From positions 4,278,001 through 4,342,000 of the forward strand of contig NZ_CP134499.1 of NCBI RefSeq assembly GCF_031764535.1: DNA of 64,000 bases, read 5' to 3'. This DNA is from Pseudomonas sp. SG20056. Lineage in GTDB: Bacteria > Pseudomonadota > Gammaproteobacteria > Pseudomonadales > Pseudomonadaceae. The notes below the pieces were generated by a model. That model did no database searches and was not told where the DNA came from. It worked only from the letters and a program-made list of their open reading frames with translations. Shown here one piece after another: positions 17,901 through 26,739 of the stretch. Every line of letters begins with the position of its first letter. Position 1 is the stretch's first letter. The position numbers were made by a program, and so were the translations under genes.

Positions 17901-18068
17901 TCAGGCGATTTCGATCATCTCGAAATCCAGCTTGCCGACGCCACAATCAGGGCACAGCCAATCGGCGGGAATGTCTTCCCAGGCCGTACCAGGGGCGATG
18001 CCTTCCTCGGGCAGGCCGAGGGCTTCGTCATAGATAAAACCGCACACCACACACTGCCACTTACGCAT
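17901..18068 (-). CDS. Rubredoxin (second of a tandem pair)
   Basis: 55-residue iron protein that shuttles single electrons. Two CxxCG knuckles, WQCVVCGFIYDE near the N-terminus and WLCPDCGVGK near residue 38, bind one Fe. It is 78% identical by my count (43 of 55) to the rubredoxin at 18322-18489, so the pair arose by tandem duplication. It precedes the reductase by 63 bp. It is read from an ATG with GAGGTGG upstream. Confidence 0.93.
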   Translation of the reverse strand: MRKWQCVVCGFIYDEALGLPEEGIAPGTAWEDIPADWLCPDCGVGKLDFEMIEIA

Positions 18069-18120
18069 AACCACCTCGTCGCTTATTCAGCTCGTTGGGG
18101 TATTCAGTATGGGCACTCGC

Positions 18121-18149
18121 CAAACAAAACGGCGACCCTTGGGTCGCCG
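18121..18149 (-). terminator. Rho-independent terminator after the first rubredoxin
   Basis: On the minus strand CGGCGACCC-AA-GGGTCGCCG is followed directly by TTTTGTTTG, a classic terminator. It lies beyond the palindromic repeat that follows the first rubredoxin and before the second rubredoxin. The second rubredoxin therefore probably has its own promoter in 18069-18120 or depends on read-through. Confidence 0.8.
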
Positions 18150-18168
18150 CCTAGAGCAGTATCTACTT

Positions 18169-18322
18169 AGAACCTGTTTCAGATCTCGCGAGCTAGAGCG
18201 ATGCAAGGCAAAAACAGGCGAGAAAGCGAAGTTTACGGCTGTAAATGAGCATTTCGAGACGCCGCGTCCCGGCCTGTTTTTAACGCAGCAGCGCCGACGC
18301 GCAGCAGATCGGAGACGGTTCT
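18169..18322. repeat. Palindromic intergenic repeat, copy 2 (MITE-like)
   Basis: About 154 bp imperfect palindrome with ends AGAACCTGTTTC and, inverted, AGAACCGTCTCC. The inner stem AAAACAGGC/GCCTGTTTT is perfect, and the apical hairpin is TTTAC-GGCT-GTAAA. It aligns throughout with copy 3 (33628-33769) and in its interior with copy 1 (745-884). Its right end overlaps the stop codon of the first rubredoxin, and its terminator lies on the far side, so the element occupies the 3' untranslated region. Confidence 0.85.
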
Positions 18323-18489
18323 TAGCCGATTTCGATCATTTCAAAATCCAGCTTGCCCACGCCACAGTCAGGGCACAGCCAGTCTTCCGGGACATCTTGC
18401 CAGAGTGTACCGGCGGCGATGCCTTCATCAGGCCAGCCTTGGCTCTCGTCGTAAATCAGTCCACAGACCACACATTGCCACTTCTTCAT
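18322..18489 (-). CDS. Rubredoxin (first of a tandem pair)
   Basis: 55-residue rubredoxin with knuckles WQCVVCGLIYDE and WLCPDCGVGK that bind a single Fe. Twelve residues differ from the neighbouring copy, clustered between positions 11 and 35, with the metal-site residues and the C-terminal LDFEMIEI kept. Its last codons run into the terminal repeat of the palindromic element. A 215 bp gap with no other gene separates it from divergently transcribed ubiC. Confidence 0.93.
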   Translation of the reverse strand: MKKWQCVVCGLIYDESQGWPDEGIAAGTLWQDVPEDWLCPDCGVGKLDFEMIEIG

Positions 18490-18704
18490 AACTACCTCAG
18501 GCGGATCACACGGCTATTGCGCCGGGGAAACTACCGTATATGCGCAGGTGCGCCAAGCCGGCGGGCGATGAATAGCGCGCCATCGAGGCCAACCAAAGTC
18601 GGGTTGTGCACTGCATGGCGGCCAAGCGCCGCGCCTTGCACCATCTCTCCGGGCAGAGGGGTCATGTTAGACTCGCGCGCCCCTGCCTACGGTGAAACCT
18701 GCCC

Positions 18705-19259
18705 GTGCCCCACACCGCTCTCGCTCATCCGCCGCGCTGGCTGACTGCCAGCCAACTGCACCCTGCGCCCACTGCTGCGGTGCGCGACTGGCTGTTCAAT
18801 GAGGACTCGCTGACGCGGCGACTGACCGCTCTTTCCGCCAATGGCTTCAGCGTCACCCCGCTGCACGAAGGCTGGCAGCGCCTGCGCAACGATGAGTGCA
18901 GCGCACTGGGCGTAGTCAACGGTAGCCAGGGCTGGGTGCGCGAAGTGTACCTGCGCGGCCACGACCAGCCCTGGGTCTTTGCCCGTAGCGTGGCAGCCCG
19001 TAGCGCACTGGAAGGTTCCGGCCTGGCGCTGGACCAACTCGGCAGCCGTTCACTGGGTGAGTTGCTGTTCAGCGACCGCGCCTTTGACCGTGGCGAACTG
19101 CAGGTGTGCCGCTACCCGGCGCAGTGGCTGCCAGCGGAAGCCTACAGCGAGCGCCTGTGGGCGCGGCGTTCGTGTTTTAGCCGTGGTGCTTTGGGCGTGC
19201 TGGTGGCCGAGGTCTTCCTCCCCGCGTTCTGGCAAGCCACCGAGGTCGACACGCCGTAG
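18705..19259 (+). CDS. ubiC: Chorismate--pyruvate lyase
   Basis: Converts chorismate to 4-hydroxybenzoate and pyruvate, the first step of ubiquinone synthesis. The product is 184 residues. The start is a GTG (GTGCCCCACACC). Family features include WLFNEDSLTRRLTALS near residue 29, the VREVYLRG strand, and the C-terminal WARRSCFSRGALGVLVAEVF. It is followed after 125 bp by ubiA, which uses its product, so the pair probably forms an operon. Confidence 0.92.
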   Translation: MPHTALAHPPRWLTASQLHPAPTAAVRDWLFNEDSLTRRLTALSANGFSVTPLHEGWQRLRNDECSALGVVNGSQGWVREVYLRGHDQPWVFARSVAARSALEGSGLALDQLGSRSLGELLFSDRAFDRGELQVCRYPAQWLPAEAYSERLWARRSCFSRGALGVLVAEVFLPAFWQATEVDTP

Positions 19260-19384
19260 GGCAGATGACGCGTCACCCATCCATCGTTGCGTCCTGGGGT
19301 GGATGAAAAGCGCCCGGTCTCACCTCGCTATCCACTGCCGGCTTCCCCGTATAATCAGCCGCACCTCGCATGGAGACGCGCTCG

Positions 19385-20278
19385 ATGTATACCCGCCTGC
19401 TGCATTCACTCAACCGCCTGCACCCACGCGCCTGGGACTTTATCCAGCTGATGCGCCTGGACAAGCCCATCGGCATCTATTTGCTGCTGTGGCCAACGCT
19501 GTGGGCCTTGTGGGTGGCGGCCGAAGGCGTACCGAGCGTGAAAAACCTGCTGATCTTCGTGTTCGGGGTGATTCTGATGCGCGCCGCCGGCTGCGTAATC
19601 AACGACTACGCCGACCGCAACTTCGACGGCCATGTCAGCCGTACCAAGGCCCGCCCGCTGGCCAGTGGCAAGGTACAGCCACGGGAGGCGCTGATCCTGT
19701 TCGCTGTACTGGTAGCAGCCAGCTTCGTACTGGTGCTGTTTACCAACGCCACCACCATCTGGCTGTCCTTTGGTGGGCTGGCCCTGGCCGCCTGCTACCC
19801 CTTTATGAAGCGCTACACCTTCTACCCGCAGGTAGTGCTGGGTGCGGCATTTTCCTGGGGTATGCCCATGGCTTTCACTGCCGAAACCGGCAGCCTGCCA
19901 GCGGAAGCCTGGCTGCTGTATATCGCCAACCTGCTGTGGACAGTGGCCTACGACACCTACTACGCCATGGCCGACCGCGAGGACGACCTGAAGATCGGCG
20001 TGCGCTCTACCGCCATTCTGTTTGGCGATGCCGACCGCCTGATCATCGTCATCCTCCAGGGCCTGGCGCTGCTCTGCCTGCTGCTGGCGGCGGCGCGCTT
20101 CGAGCTGGGCTTGTACTTCCACCTCGGTCTGCTGGCCGCGGCCGGCTGCTTTGCCTGGGAGTTTCACAAGACCCGCAACCGCAAGCCAATGGCCTGCTTC
20201 AATGCCTTTCTGCACAACCATTGGGCTGGTCTGGCAATCTTTATCGGCCTGGTAGTGGACTACGCTGTGCGCGGCTAG
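19385..20278 (+). CDS. ubiA: 4-hydroxybenzoate polyprenyltransferase
   Basis: Integral membrane enzyme that attaches the polyprenyl chain to 4-hydroxybenzoate. The 297-residue protein has about nine transmembrane helices and both Asp-rich substrate/Mg motifs: NDYADRNFDGHV near residue 72 and YDTYYAMADREDD near residue 197. I start at MYTRLLHSLNRLHPRAWDF. An ATG five codons upstream is also in frame. It lies directly downstream of ubiC and upstream of phoB. Confidence 0.95.
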   Translation: MYTRLLHSLNRLHPRAWDFIQLMRLDKPIGIYLLLWPTLWALWVAAEGVPSVKNLLIFVFGVILMRAAGCVINDYADRNFDGHVSRTKARPLASGKVQPREALILFAVLVAASFVLVLFTNATTIWLSFGGLALAACYPFMKRYTFYPQVVLGAAFSWGMPMAFTAETGSLPAEAWLLYIANLLWTVAYDTYYAMADREDDLKIGVRSTAILFGDADRLIIVILQGLALLCLLLAAARFELGLYFHLGLLAAAGCFAWEFHKTRNRKPMACFNAFLHNHWAGLAIFIGLVVDYAVRG

Positions 20279-20298
20279 AAAGAAGCTTTGCCGCGCGC

Positions 20299-20332
20299 TT
20301 GTCATATCGCTGCAATAATTCCGTTATCTAAT
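20299..20332 (+). promoter_or_regulatory. Pho box and -10 of phoB
   Basis: The 7-4-7 repeat TTGTCAT-ATCG-CTGCAAT (20299-20316) resembles the PhoB site CTGTCAT-N4-CTGTCAT. A -10-like TCTAAT (20327-20332) follows after exactly 10 nt, the spacing expected when PhoB replaces the -35 contact. This implies autoregulation of phoB-phoR. The match of the second half is 5 of 7. Confidence 0.75.
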
Positions 20333-20369
20333 GCAGCCCATTACAGCGAGATGACCCGAGGCTTGACCC

Positions 20370-21059
20370 ATGGTTGGCAAGAACATCCTGATCGTCGATG
20401 ACGAAGCACCGATCCGTGAAATGATCGCCGTGGCCCTGGAAATGGCCGGCTACGAGTGCCTGGAAGCGGAAAATACCCAGCAGGCACATGCCATCATCGT
20501 CGACCGCAAACCCGATCTGATCCTGCTTGACTGGATGCTCCCTGGCACCAGCGGCATCGAACTGGCGCGTCGCCTCAAGCGCGATGAGCTGACCGGCGAC
20601 ATCCCGATCATCATGCTCACCGCCAAGGGCGAAGAGGACAACAAGATCCAGGGCCTGGAAGTCGGTGCCGACGACTACATCACCAAGCCGTTCTCCCCGC
20701 GCGAACTGGTCGCCCGCCTGAAAGCCGTGCTGCGCCGCGCTGGACCGACCGACAGTGAAGGGCCGATCGAAGTCGGCGGCCTGCTGCTCGACCCAGTCAG
20801 CCACCGCGTCACCATCGACGGCAAACCGGCCGAGATGGGCCCCACCGAATACCGCCTGCTGCAGTTCTTTATGACTCACCAGGAGCGCGCCTACACCCGT
20901 GGCCAGCTGCTGGATCAGGTCTGGGGCGGCAACGTGTATGTCGAGGAGCGCACTGTCGACGTGCATATCCGTCGCCTGCGCAAAGCCCTCGGCGAGGTTT
21001 ACGAAAATCTGGTGCAAACCGTGCGCGGCACCGGCTATCGTTTTTCCACCAAGAGCTAA
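20370..21059 (+). CDS. phoB: Phosphate regulon response regulator PhoB
   Basis: 229-residue OmpR/PhoB-class regulator that binds Pho boxes when phosphorylated by PhoR. The receiver domain has the acidic pair Asp10/Asp11, phospho-acceptor Asp54 (ILLDWMLPGTSG), Thr84 and Lys106. The C-terminal winged helix (about 135-229) ends VDVHIRRLRKALG...GTGYRF. It is preceded by a Pho box and followed after 50 bp by phoR. The length is typical of the family. Confidence 0.97.
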   Translation: MVGKNILIVDDEAPIREMIAVALEMAGYECLEAENTQQAHAIIVDRKPDLILLDWMLPGTSGIELARRLKRDELTGDIPIIMLTAKGEEDNKIQGLEVGADDYITKPFSPRELVARLKAVLRRAGPTDSEGPIEVGGLLLDPVSHRVTIDGKPAEMGPTEYRLLQFFMTHQERAYTRGQLLDQVWGGNVYVEERTVDVHIRRLRKALGEVYENLVQTVRGTGYRFSTKS

Positions 21060-21109
21060 GACGGTTAGGATGGCCTGCAGACCCAACTTGGGGCTGCATA
21101 AAGGATTGA

Positions 21110-22435
21110 TTGGCGGATGAGCTCGAATTGAATCAAGACTGGCGCGGCCCCCTGATACGTCGCTTGTTGCTTCTGGTCGGTGTCTGCCTGCTGCTCGGGC
21201 TGATTACCGGCGAATATGCCTGGACCCTGCTCCTCGGCCTGGCCGGCTACCTCGGCTGGCACCTGCAGCAACTGCTGCGCCTGCACAAATGGCTGCGCAC
21301 CCGCCAGGGTGACGAAGCGCCGCCCGATGGCTACGGCCTGTGGGGCGAAGTGTTCGACAGCATCTACCACCTGCAGCGCCGCGACCAGAAAGTCCGCGGC
21401 CGCCTGCAGGCGGTAATCGACCGCGTGCAGGAGTCCACCGCTGCGCTTAAAGATGCGGTGATCATGCTCGACCGCGACGGCAACCTGGAATGGTGGAATA
21501 TCGCCGCTGAGAAACTGCTGGGCCTGAAAACCCCACAGGACAGCGGCCAGCAGATCACCAACCTGGTACGCGACCCGCGATTTATCGAATATTTCGAGAA
21601 CCACAACTACAACGAGCCGCTGGAGCTGCCCTCACCGGTCAGCGATCGTGTGCGCCTGCAATTCCATATCACCCAGTACGGCAACCGCGAACACCTGATG
21701 CTGGTGCGCGACATCACCCGCCTGTATCAGCTGGAGCAGATGCGTAAGGACTTCGTTGCCAACGTCTCCCACGAGCTGCGCACCCCACTGACAGTGATAA
21801 GCGGCTACCTGGAAACCCTGCTGGATAACGTCGAGGACGTGAATCCGCGCTGGCTGCGCGCCCTGCAGCAGATGCAGCAGCAAGGCGGACGCATGCAGAA
21901 CCTGCTCAACGATCTGCTGTTGCTGGCCAAGCTGGAAGCCACCGATTACCCCTCGGACAACCAGCCAGTGGCCGTCGATCTGCTGCTGCTGAGCATCAAG
22001 AACGATGCCCAGGCGCTGTCCGGCGAGCGTCATCACCGCATCAGCCTGGAAGCAGACCCGCACCTCAAGCTCAAGGGCAGCGAAACCGAGCTGCGCAGCG
22101 CCTTCTCCAACCTGGTGTTCAACGCGGTGAAATACACCCCGGATGAAGGCAGCATCCAGATTCGCTGGTGGGGCGATGAACAGGGCGCGCACCTCAGCGT
22201 GCAGGACAGCGGCCTGGGTATCGAAGCCAAACATCTGCCGCGTCTGACCGAGCGCTTCTACCGGGTCGATTCCAGTCGCGCCAGCAACACCGGCGGCACA
22301 GGTCTGGGCCTGGCCATCGTCAAGCATGTACTGCTGCGCCACCGCGCGCGGCTGGATATCGTCAGCAACCTGGGCAAGGGCAGCACCTTCACCTGCCACT
22401 TCCCCACGCAGCAAGTGGTACGGCGCGGCCAGTAA
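21110..22435 (+). CDS. phoR: Phosphate regulon sensor histidine kinase PhoR
   Basis: Membrane kinase that controls PhoB according to PstSCAB/PhoU signalling. It is 441 residues from a TTG start (TTGGCGGATGAG). A second TTG six codons later (MNQDW) is an alternative. Two transmembrane helices lie at about 17-55. A PAS-like domain follows at about 110-200, then the DHp motif FVANVSHELRTPLT with phospho-acceptor His221, and an ATPase domain with NAVKYTP, DSGLGI and GTGLGLAIVKHV boxes. The short N-terminus without a large periplasmic loop is normal for PhoR. Confidence 0.96.
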   Translation: MADELELNQDWRGPLIRRLLLLVGVCLLLGLITGEYAWTLLLGLAGYLGWHLQQLLRLHKWLRTRQGDEAPPDGYGLWGEVFDSIYHLQRRDQKVRGRLQAVIDRVQESTAALKDAVIMLDRDGNLEWWNIAAEKLLGLKTPQDSGQQITNLVRDPRFIEYFENHNYNEPLELPSPVSDRVRLQFHITQYGNREHLMLVRDITRLYQLEQMRKDFVANVSHELRTPLTVISGYLETLLDNVEDVNPRWLRALQQMQQQGGRMQNLLNDLLLLAKLEATDYPSDNQPVAVDLLLLSIKNDAQALSGERHHRISLEADPHLKLKGSETELRSAFSNLVFNAVKYTPDEGSIQIRWWGDEQGAHLSVQDSGLGIEAKHLPRLTERFYRVDSSRASNTGGTGLGLAIVKHVLLRHRARLDIVSNLGKGSTFTCHFPTQQVVRRGQ

Positions 22436-22504
22436 CCGCGCCCTACTTGCAAAGCCGGCTGTCAGCCCCCACCCTTTAGCGGTCATTCACTACCCGAACC
22501 CTTT

Positions 22505-23845
22505 ATGGACCCCTCCACGAGTTACGTCGCCAGCAACTATTTCGCCGATTTCGGCCTCGTTCTATTCGCTCTGTTTCTAGTGCTGCTCAACGGCTTCTTC
22601 GTTGCTGCCGAGTTCGCCATCGTCAAACTGCGCGCCACCAAGGTCGATGCCCTGGCGGAAAAAAATGGCTGGCGCGGACATATCCTGCGCACCGTACACA
22701 ACCAGCTCGACGCCTACCTCTCAGCCTGTCAGCTGGGTATCACCCTGGCCTCCCTCGGCCTCGGCTGGGTCGGCGAACCGGCCTTTGCCCACCTGCTCGA
22801 ACCGCTGCTGGCGAGTATCGGCATTGAATCGCCGAAGCTGGTGCATGGCATCGCCTTCTTTACCGCGTTCTTTATCATTTCCTACCTGCATATCGTGGTC
22901 GGCGAGCTGGCGCCCAAGTCCTGGGCCATCCGCAAACCCGAGCTGCTGTCGCTGTGGACGGCCGCGCCGCTGTACATGTTCTACTGGGCCATGTACCCGG
23001 CGATCTTCCTGCTCAACGCCAGCGCCAATGCCATTCTGCGCGTGGCCGGCCAGGGCGAGCCGGGGCCGCACCATGAGCACCACTACAGCCGCGACGAACT
23101 CAAGCTGATCCTCCACTCCAGCCGCGCCAGCGACCCCAGCGACCAGGACATGCGCGTACTGGCCTCGGCCGTGGAGTTGGGCGAACTGGAAGTAGTGGAC
23201 TGGGCCAACTCCCGTGAGGACCTAGTGTCCCTGCCGCTCACAGCCGCACTGGATGAAGTGTTCAGCGTATTCCGCCGGCACAAGTACAGCCGCTACCCGA
23301 TCTACGACGACACCAGCGGCGAATACGTCGGCGTGCTGCATATCAAGGACCTGCTGCTGCACCTGTCGCTGCTGGAAATGCTGCCCTCGGCGCTGAAACT
23401 GGCCGAACTGATGCACCCGATCGAGCGAGTCGGTCGGCATATGCCGCTGTCCACCCTGCTGGAGCAGTTCCGCATCGGCGGCTCGCACTTCGCCCTGGTC
23501 GAAGAAGCCGATGGCAAGGTGATCGGCTACCTGACCATGGAAGACGTGCTGGAAGCTCTGGTTGGCGATATTCAGGACGAACACCGCAAGGCCGAACGCG
23601 GCATCCTCGCCTATCAGCCTGGCAAACTGCTGGTGCGCGGTGATACGCCACTGGCCAAGGTCGAACGCCTGCTCGGCGTCGACCTCGATCACGTCGAAGC
23701 GGAAACCCTTGCAGGACTGATCTACGACACGCTCAAGCGCATGCCCGAGGAAGAGGAAGTGCTGGAAGTCGACGGCCTACGGATCATCGTGAAAAAGATG
23801 AAAGGCCCGAAGATCGTACTGGCCAAAGTGCTGAAGCTGGATTGA
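22505..23845 (+). CDS. CNNM/CorC-family membrane protein (DUF21, CBS pair, CorC_HlyC)
   Basis: 446 residues. An N-terminal DUF21 domain has about four transmembrane helices (residues 15-195), followed by two CBS domains (about 215-335) that usually bind adenine nucleotides, and a C-terminal CorC_HlyC domain (about 350-440). Relatives are divalent-cation (Mg2+) exporters or are loosely named hemolysins. There is no evidence here for a toxin role. It lies downstream of phoR, and I recall the same neighbour in P. aeruginosa. It ends at a hairpin shared with the convergent peptidase gene. Confidence 0.85.
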   Translation: MDPSTSYVASNYFADFGLVLFALFLVLLNGFFVAAEFAIVKLRATKVDALAEKNGWRGHILRTVHNQLDAYLSACQLGITLASLGLGWVGEPAFAHLLEPLLASIGIESPKLVHGIAFFTAFFIISYLHIVVGELAPKSWAIRKPELLSLWTAAPLYMFYWAMYPAIFLLNASANAILRVAGQGEPGPHHEHHYSRDELKLILHSSRASDPSDQDMRVLASAVELGELEVVDWANSREDLVSLPLTAALDEVFSVFRRHKYSRYPIYDDTSGEYVGVLHIKDLLLHLSLLEMLPSALKLAELMHPIERVGRHMPLSTLLEQFRIGGSHFALVEEADGKVIGYLTMEDVLEALVGDIQDEHRKAERGILAYQPGKLLVRGDTPLAKVERLLGVDLDHVEAETLAGLIYDTLKRMPEEEEVLEVDGLRIIVKKMKGPKIVLAKVLKLD

Positions 23846-23851
23846 TTGCCG

Positions 23852-23877
23852 CGCCCAGGCCAAGTCCGGCCTAGGCG
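23852..23877. terminator. Hairpin terminator between convergent genes
   Basis: CGCCCAGGCC-AAGTCC-GGCCTAGGCG pairs with one mismatch in ten, and TTATT follows on the plus strand. It fills exactly the space between the stop codons of the CNNM-type gene and the M23 peptidase gene, so it probably ends both transcripts. Confidence 0.65.
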
Positions 23878-24774
23878 TTATTCGCCGCCAACGGCGAAGT
23901 TAGGCAGGCTGTTGACCGGCTGGGCGAAGTTGAAGGGGATCGACTCCAACGCCAGGCCGACATTGCGTTGCACCACGAAATGCAGGTGCGGGCCGGTACT
24001 GTTGCCGGTATTGCCGGAACGCGCGAGCATACTGCCGGCACGCACGCGGCTGCCTTCGCTGACCGCCACCGAGCCCTTCATCAGGTGCAGGTAAACGCCC
24101 ATGGTGCCGTCGTCATGCAGGATGCGCACATAGTTGCCAGACGGGTTGTTGCCGCGCCCGCTCTGCTGATTCTCGGTTTTCACCACAATGCCGCCGCGTG
24201 CCGCAACAATCGGCGTGCCTTCGGGCATGGCGATATCCATGGCGTAACGGCCTTTGGGGGTGAAGTGGCTGTACTTGCCATTGGCACCCTGGGTCAGGCG
24301 GAACGGACCGCCGCGCCATGGCAGCGGGTAGCTCTTCTGCGTCGGCAGCAGGCGCGGATCGCCCATGGCGTAGCGCAGCTTGGGGGTATAGCGCATGGGT
24401 TTGCTGGCATCACGCGGGGCCAGGGTGGCCAGGCGGATATTGCTGCGCGGCGGCAGCACCCAACTGATCGGCTTGTTCGGCACACCGGTGACGTTATCCG
24501 TGGCCTCCAGACGCAGTTCGATCTGCACGGGGGCATGCAGGTCGTTACGTACCAACAGGGTTTCACCGGCTTCGTGCTTCTTGGTTTCCAGCTTTACCTG
24601 GTTGTCCAGGCGCTCAACCATGCGGTCGCGGAACACGAATACCTGCGCACCGGGCGCGGCCTGGTCGGTATAGGTGACCACGCCGTTGGCATCGGTGTAC
24701 TTGTAAATAGTCAACGCCGCTGCCTGGCCGGCAAGGGTCAACAAACTGCAGAGAAGTATCAGACGCCCTAGCAT
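23878..24774 (-). CDS. Exported M23-family metallopeptidase with N-terminal DUF4124 domain
   Basis: 298 residues. The signal peptide MLGRLILLCSLLTLAGQAAA is followed by a DUF4124-type segment (LTIYKYTDANGVVTYTDQAA) and a C-terminal LytM/M23 domain. Zinc-site residues are seen as SHFTPKGRYAMDIAMPEGTP and GPHLHFVV. The first His is about eight residues before the Asp, as in the SH...YAxDxAMPxGTP subclass. It is predicted to cut peptidoglycan cross-links in the periplasm. The start was moved from 25011 to the ATG at 24774, which gives a proper signal sequence. Confidence 0.85.
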   Translation of the reverse strand: MLGRLILLCSLLTLAGQAAALTIYKYTDANGVVTYTDQAAPGAQVFVFRDRMVERLDNQVKLETKKHEAGETLLVRNDLHAPVQIELRLEATDNVTGVPNKPISWVLPPRSNIRLATLAPRDASKPMRYTPKLRYAMGDPRLLPTQKSYPLPWRGGPFRLTQGANGKYSHFTPKGRYAMDIAMPEGTPIVAARGGIVVKTENQQSGRGNNPSGNYVRILHDDGTMGVYLHLMKGSVAVSEGSRVRAGSMLARSGNTGNSTGPHLHFVVQRNVGLALESIPFNFAQPVNSLPNFAVGGE

Positions 24775-24899
24775 AACGACTCGGATCTTATGATTTGTCT
24801 GTGTCCGGACCGTTGAGATTAGCAGCGGAACCCAGGCGACGCGAACCGGCGCGCCAGGGTTGTGAGCCATCTCGCATGCACCGGTAGGAATGGGTTTGC

Positions 24900-25811
24900 T
24901 TAGGCGCCGGGGCTGAAGTGCTTCTGCGCAGTTCCCCGGGCGATCAGCCGGGAGATGTAGTCGAGCTTCTGCGGGTCGCGGTCGACAAATCTGAAGGTCA
25001 GTTGCAGCCACTCGCTGTCCGGTTTTGGCTCAAAGGCCGCGACAGCATGCAGGTAGCCGTTGAGCCGTGCGGTTTCCGCCGCTTCGCCCTGCTCCAGATC
25101 GAGCACGGCGCTTTCCAGCACCTGCGGCAGCTCCTCGGTGCGTTTGACCACCAGCAGCGCTTCCTTGAGGCTCAGCGCCTTGATCACGCAGGACATGCTG
25201 GCACCGCCAGGCAAACGCAACTGGCCCTGACCACGACCGCTCGGCGCGCTGACGGCAGGTGCTTTGGCCGTAGGTTTGCCGGCAAAGGCCGCAGCGGCTT
25301 GTACGGCTGGCCCTGCTGCGGGCTTGACCACATCGGCCTTGCCGCCAGTCAGTGCGGATAACGAGTCGTTGGCGAAGGCGCCGCTGCTGAGCATTTTCGG
25401 CGGGGCACTGGACATCAGGGCCTGCAACTTGCCGGCACGGCTGAGGGCCTTCTTCACCTTGGTGATCAATTGCTCATTGGAAAAGGGTTTGCCGATAAAG
25501 TCGGAAACGCCGGCCTGAATCGCCTGCACCACGTTTTCTTTGTCACCGCGGCTGGTGACCATGATAAACGGGACGATTTTCAGGCTGTCCTGTTCGCGGC
25601 ACCAGGTGAGCAGTTCTAGGCCGGACATTTCCGGCATTTCCCAGTCACAAAGAATCAGGTCGACCGGCTGGCGTGTCAGCATCTGCAGGGCTTTGCGCCC
25701 GTTGACGGCTTCTTCGATCTGGATGCCTGGAAAGTGGTCGCGCAACCCCTTTTTCACCAAATCGCGGATAAAGGTTGCGTCGTCCACTACCAGCACGCTG
25801 ACTTTGCTCAT
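24900..25811 (-). CDS. Response regulator with C-terminal PilZ-like region
   Basis: 303 residues. The receiver domain (1-125) has Asp10/Asp11 (LVVDDATF), phospho-acceptor Asp in ILCDWEMPEMSG near residue 56, and the GKPFS lysine near 108. A long Ala/Pro-rich linker (about 130-200) leads to a C-terminal segment (GASMSCVIKALSLKEALLVV) that resembles a divergent PilZ domain, which in other proteins binds c-di-GMP. No kinase is adjacent. I recall an equivalent regulator near phoU in P. aeruginosa. The target is unknown. Confidence 0.75.
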   Translation of the reverse strand: MSKVSVLVVDDATFIRDLVKKGLRDHFPGIQIEEAVNGRKALQMLTRQPVDLILCDWEMPEMSGLELLTWCREQDSLKIVPFIMVTSRGDKENVVQAIQAGVSDFIGKPFSNEQLITKVKKALSRAGKLQALMSSAPPKMLSSGAFANDSLSALTGGKADVVKPAAGPAVQAAAAFAGKPTAKAPAVSAPSGRGQGQLRLPGGASMSCVIKALSLKEALLVVKRTEELPQVLESAVLDLEQGEAAETARLNGYLHAVAAFEPKPDSEWLQLTFRFVDRDPQKLDYISRLIARGTAQKHFSPGA

Positions 25812-25957
25812 CGGCCACTCCTGTTCTGATGGCCTTAAGCATAGTCACGGCTACTGGCCAAAGGCCAACCGAAATGCACCATATGTCGCGATCAGGTGCA
25901 TCTTTGCCATGCAGCGCCGTACAGGGCAGCGCGGCAACACCGCCCGTAACAGCCGCC

Positions 25958-26689
25958 TCAGTTGCCCTTGCCGGTGCCCTGCACTTCTTCCTGCATGCGG
26001 GTCAGGCCGATGTGTTTCACGTCGGTGCCGCGTACCAGGTAGATCACCAGTTCGGCGATATTGCGCGCGTGGTCGCCGATGCGCTCCAGCGAACGCAGGG
26101 CCCAGATGATGTTGAGCACTCGGGCGATCGAGCGCGGGTCTTCCATCATGTAGGTGACCAGCTCACGCAGCGCGGTCTTGTATTCGCGGTCGACGGTCTT
26201 GTCGTACTGCGCCACCGACAGGGCCAGGTCAGCGTCGAAACGGGCGAACGCGTCCAACGACTCCTGCACCATCCGGCGCACCTGATCACCAATGTGCCGC
26301 ACTTCCACATAGCCGCGCGGTGCTTCGCCTTCTTCGCACAGCAGGATGGCGCGCTTGGCGATCTTGGTGGCTTCGTCGCCGATACGTTCGAGATCGATTA
26401 CCGACTTGGAGATACTGATGATCAGGCGCAGGTCGGACGCGGCAGGCTGACGACGAGCGAGAATGCGCACGCATTCTTCGTCGATATTGCGTTCCATCTG
26501 GTTGATCTGGTCATCGATCTCGCGCACCTGCTGAGCCAGACCGGAGTCGGCGTCGATCAGTGCGGTCACCGCGTCGTTGACCTGCTTCTCGACCAGGCCG
26601 CCCATGGCCAGCAGGTGGCTGCGCACCTCCTCCAGCTCGACGTTGAACTGCTGGGAGATATGCTGGGTAAGGTTTTCTTTGTTGATCAT
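25958..26689 (-). CDS. phoU: Phosphate signalling protein PhoU
   Basis: Negative regulator that links the Pst transporter to PhoR and dampens Pho activation when phosphate is ample. The 243-residue protein consists of two PhoU three-helix bundles with the metal-binding repeats SKSVIDLERIGDEATKIAKRA (about 92-112) and LRSLERIGDHARNIAELVIY (about 200-219). I start at MINKENLTQHIS because AAGGG lies 7 nt upstream. The ORF continues two codons further. It is the last gene of the pst operon. Confidence 0.96.
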   Translation of the reverse strand: MINKENLTQHISQQFNVELEEVRSHLLAMGGLVEKQVNDAVTALIDADSGLAQQVREIDDQINQMERNIDEECVRILARRQPAASDLRLIISISKSVIDLERIGDEATKIAKRAILLCEEGEAPRGYVEVRHIGDQVRRMVQESLDAFARFDADLALSVAQYDKTVDREYKTALRELVTYMMEDPRSIARVLNIIWALRSLERIGDHARNIAELVIYLVRGTDVKHIGLTRMQEEVQGTGKGN

Positions 26690-26739
26690 GTGCAAACCCT
26701 TGAATTAACCGAAAACGTCTCTGCTTAGGATGGGCTTTG

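Noticed and set aside
24140..24260. Apparent loss of the first zinc-binding His in the M23 peptidase (Arg at the usual HxxxD position)
   Set aside because: The His lies further upstream in SHFTPKGRYAMD, the spacing seen in a common M23 subclass, so the active site is probably intact.
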